From: Pseudoruegeria sp039972875
Lineage (GTDB): Bacteria > Pseudomonadota > Alphaproteobacteria > Rhodobacterales > Rhodobacteraceae
Direction: 5' to 3'
DNA length: 64,000 nucleotides
Assembly (NCBI GenBank): GCA_039972875.1
Contig: JBDWMA010000051.1
Coordinates: forward strand, 47,605-111,604
This document shows positions 19,504 to 27,414 of the stretch, one piece after another. The notes beneath the pieces were generated by a model, which saw nothing but the letters and a program-made list of their open reading frames with translations, had not been told where the DNA came from and searched no databases. Positions within the stretch are counted from its first letter, which is position 1. Each line of letters begins with the position of its first letter. The position numbers and the translations under genes were made by a program.

Positions 19504-20508
19504 TTAGTGGAGGAGCCGTCCCATCGCTGACGCAACATCTGCCATCCGGCAGGAAAAGCCCCATTCATTGTCGTACCATGCCAGAACACGCACAGTTCGA
19601 CCACCGATAACCTTGGTTTGGTCCGGTGCAAAGATGCAGGATTGGTTGGTATGGTTAAAATCGATTGAGACTTTTGGATCAGGGTCGTAGGACAAGACTG
19701 CCCCCATGTGACCAGCCGCAGCTTCGCGCATGATTTCGTTGACGGTCTCAATTGTGACGCCGCGCTTGGCCTCAAACGTTAAGTCAACAGCGGACACATT
19801 TGGGGTGGGCACACGCAGGGCGGTTCCGTCCAGTTTGCCTTCTAGTTCGGGCAGGACTTCGGAGAGAGCCTTTGCTGCACCCGTAGATGTTGGAATCATG
19901 GCCATGGCTGCAGCGCGTGCGCGGTACAAATCATTGTGACGCCGATCCAACGTAGGCTGATCGCCGGTGTAGCTGTGGATGGTGGTCATGATGCCGCGTT
20001 CAATGCCGATAGTATCATTCAGAACTTTGGCAAGGGGGGCTAGGCAATTGGTGGTGCACGAACCGTTGGAAATCAATCGTTCGTTGGCGAGCATATCCCT
20101 GTGGTTCACACCATAAACAACGGTGCGGTCGACGTTCTTTGCTGGGGCAGAGATCAGGACTTTTTTTGCGCCACGTTCTAGGTGAACATCTGCCTTTTGG
20201 CCGTCATTGAATTTACCCGTACATTCCAGAACGACGTCGACGCCGTCCCAGTCCAACTCTTGTGGGTCATAAGTTGAGAAAACTTCCATCGGACCGCGGC
20301 CCAAATCCATTGTATTGTCTTTTACTGTGACATTACCGCCAAATCGTCCATGAACAGAGTCATATCGCAACAGGTGAGCGTTGGTTTCAATTGGGCCTGT
20401 GGCGTTGATTTTTACCACTTGTACATCGTTACGGGCGCTTTCGGCGATATGTGCCAATGTACAGCGTCCAATGCGGCCAAAGCCATTGATCCCGACGGTG
20501 ATGGTCAT
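19504..20508 (-). CDS. gap: Glyceraldehyde-3-phosphate dehydrogenase, type I (copy 2)
   Basis: A second 334-residue GAPDH, with INGFGRIGRCTLAH at the N-terminus, the active site SNGSCTTNCLAP and the closing WYDNEWGFSCRMADVA. It differs from copy 1 throughout, for example Gly for Ala before the active-site Cys, so it is an old paralog rather than a recent duplicate. I chose ATG 20508 because AGGAG is 9 bases upstream; the ATG at 20514 is only 3 bases from it. Three operator-like palindromes sit 111-180 bases upstream. Which copy serves glycolysis and which gluconeogenesis is not visible. Confidence 0.95.
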   Translation of the reverse strand: MTITVGINGFGRIGRCTLAHIAESARNDVQVVKINATGPIETNAHLLRYDSVHGRFGGNVTVKDNTMDLGRGPMEVFSTYDPQELDWDGVDVVLECTGKFNDGQKADVHLERGAKKVLISAPAKNVDRTVVYGVNHRDMLANERLISNGSCTTNCLAPLAKVLNDTIGIERGIMTTIHSYTGDQPTLDRRHNDLYRARAAAMAMIPTSTGAAKALSEVLPELEGKLDGTALRVPTPNVSAVDLTFEAKRGVTIETVNEIMREAAAGHMGAVLSYDPDPKVSIDFNHTNQSCIFAPDQTKVIGGRTVRVLAWYDNEWGFSCRMADVASAMGRLLH

Positions 20509-20619
20509 GTCCATGCTCTCCTAAATCATGTCAGAGTTGCGTGGGCCTGCAACTCTTCTTGGCTGTGATATAAGGAGAGAATTTGCATCGGGCTATGGAA
20601 AAGTGAATGTTTTACAGTG

Positions 20620-20633
20620 TGTTAGCGCAAACT
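20620..20633. promoter_or_regulatory. CceR-like operator 1 upstream of gap2
   Basis: TGTTAGCGCAAACT matches 12 of 14 positions of TGTTAGCGCTAACA; the left half is perfect. It is the copy nearest to gap2, 111 bases before its ATG. Confidence 0.55.
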
Positions 20634-20649
20634 GTGACAACCTGGGCTG

Positions 20650-20663
20650 CGTTAGCGCGAACA
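20650..20663. promoter_or_regulatory. CceR-like operator 2 upstream of gap2
   Basis: CGTTAGCGCGAACA matches 12 of 14 positions. Its start is 30 bases from operator 1, about three helical turns. Confidence 0.55.
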
Positions 20664-20672
20664 AAATCCATG

Positions 20673-20686
20673 GGCTAGCGCTAACA
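20673..20686. promoter_or_regulatory. CceR-like operator 3 upstream of gap2
   Basis: GGCTAGCGCTAACA matches 12 of 14 positions, with a perfect right half. It starts 23 bases from operator 2 and lies 49 bases from the tkt terminator. Confidence 0.55.
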
Positions 20687-20734
20687 AATCGGAAACTTAG
20701 ATCCTAAGATATTTCTTGATGTGGTCAGGGAATC

Positions 20735-20761
20735 AAAAAGGGCGCATTTCTGCGCCCTTTT
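20735..20761 (-). terminator. Intrinsic terminator after tkt
   Basis: AAAAGGGCGCA and TGCGCCCTTTT around a 4-base loop, followed on the minus strand by TTTTTG. It begins about 24 bases after the tkt stop and separates tkt from the gap2 promoter. Confidence 0.9.
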
Positions 20762-20784
20762 CATTTGAAAATCTGGCGTGACGC

Positions 20785-22800
20785 TTACAAAAGCTCTTTG
20801 GCTTTCGCGACGGCCGCATCCGCAGTAATTCCGAAGTTTTCGAACAATTCGCTTGCCGGAGCTGAGGCCCCAAAGCTGTCCATGCCGATAAAGGCAGAAC
20901 GGCCTTCGCGGCCACGTTCACCAAGCAACCATTTGTCCCAACCTTGACGCACACCCGCTTCGATAGCGATACGGACCGCACCACCGGGAAGAACCCTTTT
21001 ACGATAGGCTTCGTCTTGGGCTTCGAATAATTCCATGCAAGGCATGGACACGACCCGTGTGCCAATGCCTTCGGCTTGCAGTTTTTCGCGTGCTGCTAGG
21101 GCAATCTCAACTTCTGAACCAGTGGCGATCAGGATGACGTCCCGCTTGCCTTCGGCTTCTGCCAGAACATAGGCGCCTTTTGAGGACAAGTTGAGGGCTT
21201 TGTGTTCGGTCCGAACGGTTGGCAGGTTCTGACGCGACAAGGCCAGCACAGAAGGTGTTGACTGGCTGCTCATTGCAATTTCCCAAGCTTCAGCTGTTTC
21301 CACAACATCTGCAGGGCGGAACACATATGTGTTTGGTGTTGAACGGCTGATGGCCAAATGTTCAACCGGTTGATGTGTTGGACCATCTTCGCCCAGACCA
21401 ATAGAGTCATGGGTCATCACAAAGACAGTCGGGATTTGCATCAGCGCGGCAAGACGCATAGAGGGCCGTGCATAGTCGGTAAAACACATGAACGTACCGC
21501 CATAGGCGCGTGCGCCACCATGCAGAACCATACCGTTCATGGCAGCGGCCATACCGTGTTCACGAATACCGTAGTAGACGTAGCGCCCGCGACGATTTTC
21601 TGGGGCAAACACGCCAAGGTCATCGGTTTTTGTGTTATTTGAGCCAGTCAGGTCCGCAGACCCACCAATAGTTTCGGGCATGATAGGATTGATCACACCA
21701 AGGGCCATCTCGCTCGCTTTACGCGTTGCAACTTTTGGCTGTTCTTCGCTAGCTTTCTTTTTTAGCTGCTTAATGACCGCGCTGAGCCGCTTTGGTACCT
21801 CTTTGGCATAAATGCGGGTGATCTCGTTTTGACGGTTTTCAGATAGCTCGGAGAAACGCGCTTCCCAAGCGGCGAATTCTTCAGCGCCAGATTTAGCTGT
21901 ATCTTCCCAAGCGGATTTCACATCGGCAGGGATATCAAACGGCCCATGTTCCCAGCCGTATACGGCGCGGGTGTCTGCAATCAATTGCGCATCGGTCAAA
22001 GCGCCGTGACCTTTGGAGGTGTCCTGTGCAGATGAACCCAAAGCGATGTGGGTCTTACAGGCCACCATAGATGGACGGCGTGTCTTTTTTGCCTCAGAAA
22101 TTGCGCGGTCGATATCAACCGGATCATGTCCGTCACATTCAACGACATGCCAGCCAGACGCACGGAAGCGTTTTACTTGGTCGGTTTTATCAGACAGTTC
22201 AACTTTGCCATCGATTGTGATGCCATTGTCATCCCAAAGTACGATCAGCTTGGACAGTTCATGTTTGCCCGCAAGGCCAAGAGCCTCTTGACTCACGCCT
22301 TCCATCAGGCAACCGTCACCCGCAATTACATAAGTAAAGTGGTCGATGACTTTTTTACCGTACCGCGCACGCTGGATTTGCTCTGCCATTGCAAAGCCAA
22401 CGGAATTTGCGATCCCCTGACCGAGAGGGCCAGTGGTGGTTTCGATACCAGTGGCATGGCCATATTCCGGATGACCTGCAGTTTTTGCACCCCATTGGCG
22501 GAAATTTTTAAGCTGCTCGATGGTCATGTCTTCGTAGCCAGTCAGATGCAGCAGTGAATACAGCAGCATAGAGCCATGGCCCGCGGACAAAATAAACCGG
22601 TCACGATCAGGCCAGTTTGGGTTCTTAGGATCAAATTTAAGATGTTTTTCAAACAACACAGTAGCTACATCGGCCATGCCCATGGGCATTCCGGAGTGGC
22701 CAGAATTTGCTGCCGCAACAGCATCAAGTGTCAGCACTCGGATGGCAGCAGCTTTTTTCCAATGATCTGGGTGTTGTTCGCGCAGGGCAGAGATTTCCAC
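20785..22800 (-). CDS. tkt: Transketolase
   Basis: Transketolase moves two-carbon units between sugar phosphates in the pentose phosphate pathway, using thiamine diphosphate. The 671-residue protein has ANSGHSGMPMGMADVATVL at the N-terminus, the ThDP motif beginning GDGCLMEGVSQEA and the pyrimidine-domain segment MTHDSIGLGEDGPTHQP. I chose the GTG at 22800 because AAAGGA lies about 7 bases upstream and the family-like sequence (ISALREQHPDHWKKA) begins there; the frame stays open another 49 codons without conserved sequence. No operator-like palindrome is upstream. It is transcribed away from the zapA cluster. Confidence 0.96.
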   Translation of the reverse strand: MEISALREQHPDHWKKAAAIRVLTLDAVAAANSGHSGMPMGMADVATVLFEKHLKFDPKNPNWPDRDRFILSAGHGSMLLYSLLHLTGYEDMTIEQLKNFRQWGAKTAGHPEYGHATGIETTTGPLGQGIANSVGFAMAEQIQRARYGKKVIDHFTYVIAGDGCLMEGVSQEALGLAGKHELSKLIVLWDDNGITIDGKVELSDKTDQVKRFRASGWHVVECDGHDPVDIDRAISEAKKTRRPSMVACKTHIALGSSAQDTSKGHGALTDAQLIADTRAVYGWEHGPFDIPADVKSAWEDTAKSGAEEFAAWEARFSELSENRQNEITRIYAKEVPKRLSAVIKQLKKKASEEQPKVATRKASEMALGVINPIMPETIGGSADLTGSNNTKTDDLGVFAPENRRGRYVYYGIREHGMAAAMNGMVLHGGARAYGGTFMCFTDYARPSMRLAALMQIPTVFVMTHDSIGLGEDGPTHQPVEHLAISRSTPNTYVFRPADVVETAEAWEIAMSSQSTPSVLALSRQNLPTVRTEHKALNLSSKGAYVLAEAEGKRDVILIATGSEVEIALAAREKLQAEGIGTRVVSMPCMELFEAQDEAYRKRVLPGGAVRIAIEAGVRQGWDKWLLGERGREGRSAFIGMDSFGASAPASELFENFGITADAAVAKAKELL

Positions 22801-23031
22801 GGAGAGGTCCTTTGGTTCAAACGATCGCGTCGACCCTTCTGATATCAGGGTCAACGTGAAGTGCAAGTTTGGACAGGCCCGAAACAAGGATAGATCGGCA
22901 TAAAGCGGCCATTTTGAGGGGAATGGGGGCGCAATCCGGTTTTGCATTCGTTAAACTTGCGTCACAACAATGGAAAATCCCGATTCGTAGGCGCATTGTT
23001 TTGTCTATGAGGAGAGAAGGGGACAGGCATT

Positions 23032-23421
23032 ATGACAGATATTTCTGAGTATGAAGCCCGCATTCAGGCGGCGCTGGATCGAGTCGAATATGGCTTGGGT
23101 CAAATCAGTCAACCCGCATCACAAAATGAGGGCGGGGAAAGTGACGAGTTGCGCGCCTTACTGCAGGAGGAGCGAGAAAAATACTCCTCGTTAGAGAAAC
23201 GTATTGGTGTGCTCTCTGAGAAACAAGAAGAGCAACTCGTGACTGTGCGTGACCGCAATGAGAAACTGATAGCTGCGCGTGAACGCAATCAAAAACTGAA
23301 AGCTCAAGTCGAGGATCTGCAAAAAGCCTTGCGGGACCTTCAGGCAGAGCGGGCACAAGACGCGCTGGATCTCAGCACGGTATTGGCCGAAATGGAATTG
23401 GCCGTTGGAGGAGATGCGTAA
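23032..23421 (+). CDS. Coiled-coil protein paired with ZapA
   Basis: A 129-residue protein that is mostly one long coiled coil (about residues 40-115, rich in Glu, Gln, Lys, Arg and Leu heptads), with a short N-terminal helix (EYEARIQAALDRVEYGLGQI). It has no signal peptide or membrane helix. Its stop overlaps the zapA start (TAATG), so the two are translated together. The pairing suggests a divisome role such as a ZapA or FtsZ partner in the manner of ZapB, but this is inference: I do not recognise a named family. Confidence 0.8.
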   Translation: MTDISEYEARIQAALDRVEYGLGQISQPASQNEGGESDELRALLQEEREKYSSLEKRIGVLSEKQEEQLVTVRDRNEKLIAARERNQKLKAQVEDLQKALRDLQAERAQDALDLSTVLAEMELAVGGDA

Positions 23422-23807
23422 TGCCCGAAGTGACAATCACGATCGGTGACCGCGATTTTCAAGTTGCATGCCAAGCTGGTGAAGAGCATTTTCTGACATC
23501 GGCAGCGGGCCTATTAGGCGCTGAAGCCAAAACATTGGTGGATCAGATCGGACGTCTTCCCGAAGCACGGATGCTTTTGATGTCTGGACTGATGTTGGCG
23601 GATAAAACAGCCGGGTTAGATGAACGTCTAAAAACCGCTGAAAAAAAAATCGCGCAACAAGAGGCTACGATTTCGGAGTTGGAATCTCGTCCAGCTGAAA
23701 CAACATCGGTCGAAGTTGCTGTAATTCCTCCATCCGTGACAGAATCCTTGGCCAATATTGCGTTGCGTGCCGAAGCCTTGGCGCAAGCAGTGGATGACGC
23801 CTCTTAA
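23421..23807 (+). CDS. zapA: Cell division protein ZapA
   Basis: ZapA binds FtsZ at midcell and bundles its filaments. The 128-residue protein has the typical N-terminal domain (VTITIGDRDFQVACQAGEE, then a helix with LLGAEAKTLVDQIGRLPEARMLLMSGLMLADK) and a C-terminal helix predicted as coiled coil (about residues 68-95). It is a little longer than E. coli ZapA (109 residues), as in related alphaproteobacteria. It is co-translated with the upstream coiled-coil gene. Confidence 0.9.
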   Translation: MPEVTITIGDRDFQVACQAGEEHFLTSAAGLLGAEAKTLVDQIGRLPEARMLLMSGLMLADKTAGLDERLKTAEKKIAQQEATISELESRPAETTSVEVAVIPPSVTESLANIALRAEALAQAVDDAS

Positions 23808-23827
23808 CCAGAACGGCACCTAATTCA

Positions 23828-24253
23828 GTGAAATTTTTCCTTGCGGTCGTTGCGGTAAGCGCCGCTTTGTTCTTTCTTTATGTGCGGTTTTCACCTTCGG
23901 AAGAGGCAAGGTGGCATCATGATCCGCAACAGGCCGATGATCCTGGTCTTGGTGGCATTTTGCTTTTGCCGGGGCAGGGTGCCCCTACCGGAAACTTGTC
24001 GGATTTAGACGAAATCGCAATGCACACACCACGAACCAAACAGTTCGGCGGTTCGGTACAAAAAGGGATGATCACCTACGTCACCAGAAGCGCTTTTTGG
24101 GGGTTTCCGGATTATACGACTGTTTTGGCCGTTCCTCAGCCGGACGGCACTTCGGTTTTGGTATTCCACGGTCGTTTACGATTTGGCCGAAAAGACTTTG
24201 GCGTCAACAAAGCCCGCGTGACCGGCTGGATCAAGGCGCTGAAGGCGTTTTAA
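23828..24253 (+). CDS. DUF1499 family protein
   Basis: A 141-residue protein with a single N-terminal membrane helix or uncleaved signal (FFLAVVAVSAALFFLYVRF) and a DUF1499-type domain after it (TPRTKQFGG, then VTRSAFWGFPDYTTV and LVFHGRLRFGRKDFGVNKARV). The start is GTG 23828. The molecular role of DUF1499 is unknown. It lies 20 bases after zapA on the same strand and may belong to that transcript. Its last 78 bases overlap the antisense end of the next gene. Confidence 0.85.
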   Translation: MKFFLAVVAVSAALFFLYVRFSPSEEARWHHDPQQADDPGLGGILLLPGQGAPTGNLSDLDEIAMHTPRTKQFGGSVQKGMITYVTRSAFWGFPDYTTVLAVPQPDGTSVLVFHGRLRFGRKDFGVNKARVTGWIKALKAF

Positions 24254-24502
24254 GACACCTGACGATAGGCATCCATTTCCCGTTTCTCGCCACATTGGAT
24301 TATTTTGGGACATTTCACATCGGGCCATAAACATCCGACCATCCACCTGGAGGCAAATTTGATCCCCGAGTTCAATGCGCGCACCTGATTTATCTGTGCA
24401 AAAACATTCTATGACGGTGCCTCCATTCCTCCCATCTGCAATCGCAATTTGAGGAGCCGTCGTATAAAGACCAAGGCAGATAATATGAACAAGGTGCTTC
24501 AT
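24176..24502 (-). CDS. Small secreted Cys-containing protein
   Basis: A 108-residue protein with a Sec-type signal peptide (MKHLVHIICLGLYTTAPQIAIADG, cleavage probably after IAIA). The mature part has NGGTVIECFCTD, then LGDQICLQVDGRMFMARCEMSQNNPMWRE and GCLSS, a conserved-looking block with five cysteines that could form disulfides. I recall related proteins in Rhodobacteraceae that end near GCLSS; here the frame continues 31 residues into the antisense strand of the DUF1499 gene, and that tail is probably a recent extension. Function unknown. Confidence 0.7.
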   Translation of the reverse strand: MKHLVHIICLGLYTTAPQIAIADGRNGGTVIECFCTDKSGARIELGDQICLQVDGRMFMARCEMSQNNPMWRETGNGCLSSGVLKRLQRLDPAGHAGFVDAKVFSAKS

Positions 24503-24563
24503 ATAGGAATAATAGCACAGAATGGTCTATTGACCAAAACCTCTAATTGAGGGAAGGAAACGC

Positions 24564-25619
24564 ATGGTTCCTTTAGATAAACTCGAACAAATCTCTCAGC
24601 GGTTTCAATTCCTCGAGGCCAAAATGGCCGAAGGTGATGCTGGCGCAGATATCGCAAACCTTGCCCGTGAATATTCGGACCTCAGACCCGTGGTCGAAGA
24701 AATCACCGCATATCGGCTTTTGCTGTCGGATATCGATGACGCAAAAGAGATGATGCAAGATCCCGAAATGCGGGCTTTGGCCGAGGATGAACTGCCCGGA
24801 TTAGAAGCCCGCGTGCCCGATCTTGAAAACGCATTACAAATTGCACTGCTGCCCAAAGATGAGGCCGACGCCCGCCCGGCGATGATTGAAATCCGTCCCG
24901 GTACGGGGGGTGATGAGGCAGCGTTGTTTGCTGGCGATTTGTTGCGGATGTATCAGCGCTATGCGGAATCCCATGGTTGGGCCTTTGATATTATTGAAGA
25001 GAATGCAACCGAATTGGGGGGCATCAAAGAGGTTGTCGCGCATGTCAAAGGTGTAAATGTATTTGCGCGCTTGAAATTTGAATCAGGAGTGCATCGGGTA
25101 CAACGTGTGCCCATGACGGAATCTGGTGGTCGTGTACATACGTCAGCTGCCACGGTTGCCGTGTTGCCAGAGGCCGAAGATGTAGACGTACAGATCGATC
25201 CCGGAGAGATTCGGATTGATACGATGAGGGCGTCGGGCGCGGGGGGGCAGCACGTGAACACAACTGATTCAGCTGTGCGGATTACCCATATCCCAACGGG
25301 CATTATTGTGGTGAGCGCTGAAAAATCACAGCACCGCAACCGTGAGATTGCCATGCAAGTGTTAAAGACGCGGCTATATGATCTGGAACGTCAGCGGATT
25401 GACAGCGCCCGCTCAGAGGATCGTAAGTCGCAGGTCGGCTCTGGTGATCGTTCTGAGCGCATTCGAACCTACAATTTTCCGCAGGGTCGTATGACGGACC
25501 ATCGGATCAACCTGACCTTGTATAAGTTAGATCAAGTCCTGCAAGGTGATCTGGATGAAACCATCGATGCATTGACAGCAGACCATCAGGCGACGCTGAT
25601 GGCTGAGATGGGGCAGTGA
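24564..25619 (+). CDS. prfA: Peptide chain release factor 1
   Basis: RF1 recognises UAA and UAG and triggers peptide release. The 351-residue protein has the GGQ motif in RASGAGGQHVNTTDSAVRI (about residue 228), the N-terminal coiled segment and the anticodon-like domain with RVQRVPMTESGGRVHTSAA (P-E-S-G in the decoding region, in place of PAT-like variants; the loop deserves alignment). AAGGAAAC stands before the ATG. The stop overlaps the start of prmC, whose product methylates the glutamine of GGQ, a conserved pairing. Confidence 0.96.
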   Translation: MVPLDKLEQISQRFQFLEAKMAEGDAGADIANLAREYSDLRPVVEEITAYRLLLSDIDDAKEMMQDPEMRALAEDELPGLEARVPDLENALQIALLPKDEADARPAMIEIRPGTGGDEAALFAGDLLRMYQRYAESHGWAFDIIEENATELGGIKEVVAHVKGVNVFARLKFESGVHRVQRVPMTESGGRVHTSAATVAVLPEAEDVDVQIDPGEIRIDTMRASGAGGQHVNTTDSAVRITHIPTGIIVVSAEKSQHRNREIAMQVLKTRLYDLERQRIDSARSEDRKSQVGSGDRSERIRTYNFPQGRMTDHRINLTLYKLDQVLQGDLDETIDALTADHQATLMAEMGQ

Positions 25620-26449
25620 ATACAGGCTCTGTTGTTCTGGGGGAGGCTGTCAAACTGTTGCGGGCTGCCGACGTACCGGATGCGGCCGGAGACGCGCGTA
25701 CCTTACTTGCGCATGCCATGGGGATCGACCGCGGTCGCTTGACATTGGTCCTCCCGGAAAGGCTAGAGGAGGGTGTTGAAGAGCGCTTTGTTGATTTGAT
25801 CGAAAAGCGATGTATTCGACAGCCTGTCTCGCATTTAATCGGGCGCCGTGCGTTTTACGGTCATGACTTTAGAGTTACGCCACAAGTCCTTGACCCAAGG
25901 CCAGAAACCGAAGAATTGGTTGCCTTAGTGCTGACCAATCCCTTTGAAACTGTGTTGGATTTAGGGGTTGGCAGCGGCTGTATTCTGCTGAGCCTTTTGG
26001 CAGCGCGAAATCAGGCGACGGGGGTTGGTGGCGATCTATCTGCAGAGGCATTAGATGTTGCTGCTCATAACGCGACCCAGTTGGAGGTTGAGGACCGTGT
26101 CTCTTTTGTACGGTCTGACTGGTTTTCAAATATTGCGGGGAGGTTTGATGTCATCGTGTCAAACCCACCCTACATCAGCGATACGGAAATGGCCGAGTTG
26201 TCCCCAGACGTGTTCCAGTGGGAACCCCATTTGGCGCTAACGCCGGGGGGGGATGGTCTGTCACCATATCGTATCCTATCGGAGCGTGCTTCTGAGTATT
26301 TGCGACCCAATGGTCGATTGATCGTTGAGATTGGGCATTTGCAGGGGCCTGATGTGGCCGCGATGTTTGAGGCTGGCGGATTGAAATCCGTCGAAATCGT
26401 CAAAGATTTGTCGAGTAAAAATCGCATCGTCAGTGGAATTAATGGCTGA
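25616..26449 (+). CDS. prmC: Release factor glutamine N5-methyltransferase
   Basis: PrmC methylates the Gln of the GGQ motif of release factors with SAM. The 277-residue protein has the N-terminal helical domain, the SAM motif VLDLGVGSGCILLSLL and the catalytic NPPY in VSNPPYISDTEMAELSP (about residues 183-186), followed by the HLALTPGGDGL block. The start is GTG 25616, overlapping the prfA stop by 4 bases. Confidence 0.96.
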   Translation: MNTGSVVLGEAVKLLRAADVPDAAGDARTLLAHAMGIDRGRLTLVLPERLEEGVEERFVDLIEKRCIRQPVSHLIGRRAFYGHDFRVTPQVLDPRPETEELVALVLTNPFETVLDLGVGSGCILLSLLAARNQATGVGGDLSAEALDVAAHNATQLEVEDRVSFVRSDWFSNIAGRFDVIVSNPPYISDTEMAELSPDVFQWEPHLALTPGGDGLSPYRILSERASEYLRPNGRLIVEIGHLQGPDVAAMFEAGGLKSVEIVKDLSSKNRIVSGING

Positions 26450-26520
26450 TCCAACAAAATAATGTGGTTTTTCCGCCAATTTTGTTCAATCCCACCGTTT
26501 TTTTATTGATTTGCTCTTGT

Positions 26521-26689
26521 GCAAAGGGGGATGAATTGCATACTGATACCGCACGAGGACGCGGATTTGTTTTAATCCCCCTCGGTAAAGTTTGCCAAAA
26601 AACGCATGACACCCGGTTACGATAACCCCACGCAAGAGGCGCGGTAGTGGTTCAGGCGAAAGCCCAATAAGGCTGGATACATTACAACA
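26521..26689 (+). promoter_or_regulatory. Possible structured leader of the DUF4167 gene
   Basis: The 240-base gap before the DUF4167 gene holds several inverted repeats in one orientation. GCAAA-GGGGGAT (26521-26532) can pair with ATCCCCC (26575-26581) and TTTGC (26591-26595), enclosing CCGC...GCGG (26549-26564); then follow GGTTA-CGA-TAACC (26615-26627) and AGCC...GGCT (about 26660-26673). The pairings are read by eye. This could be a 5' leader controlling translation, or a separate small RNA. I do not recognise a known RNA family. Confidence 0.35.
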
Positions 26690-27352
26690 ATGAGATCTTC
26701 GAAATCACGTTCGCGGAACAAATCTAACCGCAACCGCTCCGTCGGAAATATCGTCAATCGTGTGTTTGACAGCTCCGGCCCTGAGGGCAAAGTGCGCGGT
26801 ACGCCGCAGCAAATTATCGATAAATATAACCAGCTTACGCGGGATGCACAGTTGTCTAACGACCGTGTGGCTGCTGAGAATTTCCAACAGCACGCTGAGC
26901 ATTATGTTCGCATGCTTGGGGAAGCTCAGCGTGAGGCGGATGCAAAACGGGAACAGCAAGAAGCTGAAAACCGTGCGCGTCAACAACAGCGCGACCTTGA
27001 TCGTCAGCAACAAGATCAAAACAAGCAAAATCAAAACCAGCCACAAGCGCAGCCGCAGGCACAGCCACAACAGCAATCGCGTGAACAGGTCCAAGAAAAG
27101 CCCGCTGCTGTTGCGGCGGCCCCTGTTTCGGTTGATCCGGCAGATGCGCCCCAGCCTGATCTTTTGGATGTAGCCCCAGCTGCTGAAGAGACAGGGTTGG
27201 TGGAAACGCCGGAAAGTAAGCCAAAACCAAAGCCAAAGCCAAAGCGGAAATATACCCGTAAGCCTAAAGCGGCGCCAAAAACTGATACAGCTGTATCTGA
27301 TGCGCCTTCGACTGATGCGCCGAAACCGGATGCGCCAGAGGCTGCTGAATAA
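26690..27352 (+). CDS. DUF4167 domain protein
   Basis: A 220-residue, very polar protein. The N-terminal ~80 residues match DUF4167 (basic Ser/Arg/Asn start, then NIVNRVFDSSGPEGKVRGTP, then QQIIDKYNQLTRDAQLS and NFQQHAEHYVRML). The rest is low-complexity: a Gln-rich middle (about residues 83-130) and a Pro/Lys/Ala-rich tail with KPKPKPKPKRKYTRK. It looks intrinsically disordered beyond the N-domain. DUF4167 is widespread in alphaproteobacteria near prfA-prmC; its role is unproven. The basic segments suggest nucleic-acid contact, but that is inference. Confidence 0.9.
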   Translation: MRSSKSRSRNKSNRNRSVGNIVNRVFDSSGPEGKVRGTPQQIIDKYNQLTRDAQLSNDRVAAENFQQHAEHYVRMLGEAQREADAKREQQEAENRARQQQRDLDRQQQDQNKQNQNQPQAQPQAQPQQQSREQVQEKPAAVAAAPVSVDPADAPQPDLLDVAPAAEETGLVETPESKPKPKPKPKRKYTRKPKAAPKTDTAVSDAPSTDAPKPDAPEAAE

Positions 27353-27376
27353 GCAACGCTGTATTATAACTGTAAG

Positions 27377-27409
27377 AAAAAGGGGCCCAATTTGGAGCCC
27401 CTTTTTTTT
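27377..27409. terminator. Bidirectional terminator between DUF4167 gene and rsmA
   Basis: AAAAAGGGGC and GCCCCTTTTT flank a 10-base segment that itself pairs CCA/TGG, followed by more T. Both strands end with a T-run, so it can stop both the DUF4167 transcript and the convergent rsmA transcript. Confidence 0.9.
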
Positions 27410-27414
27410 ATACG

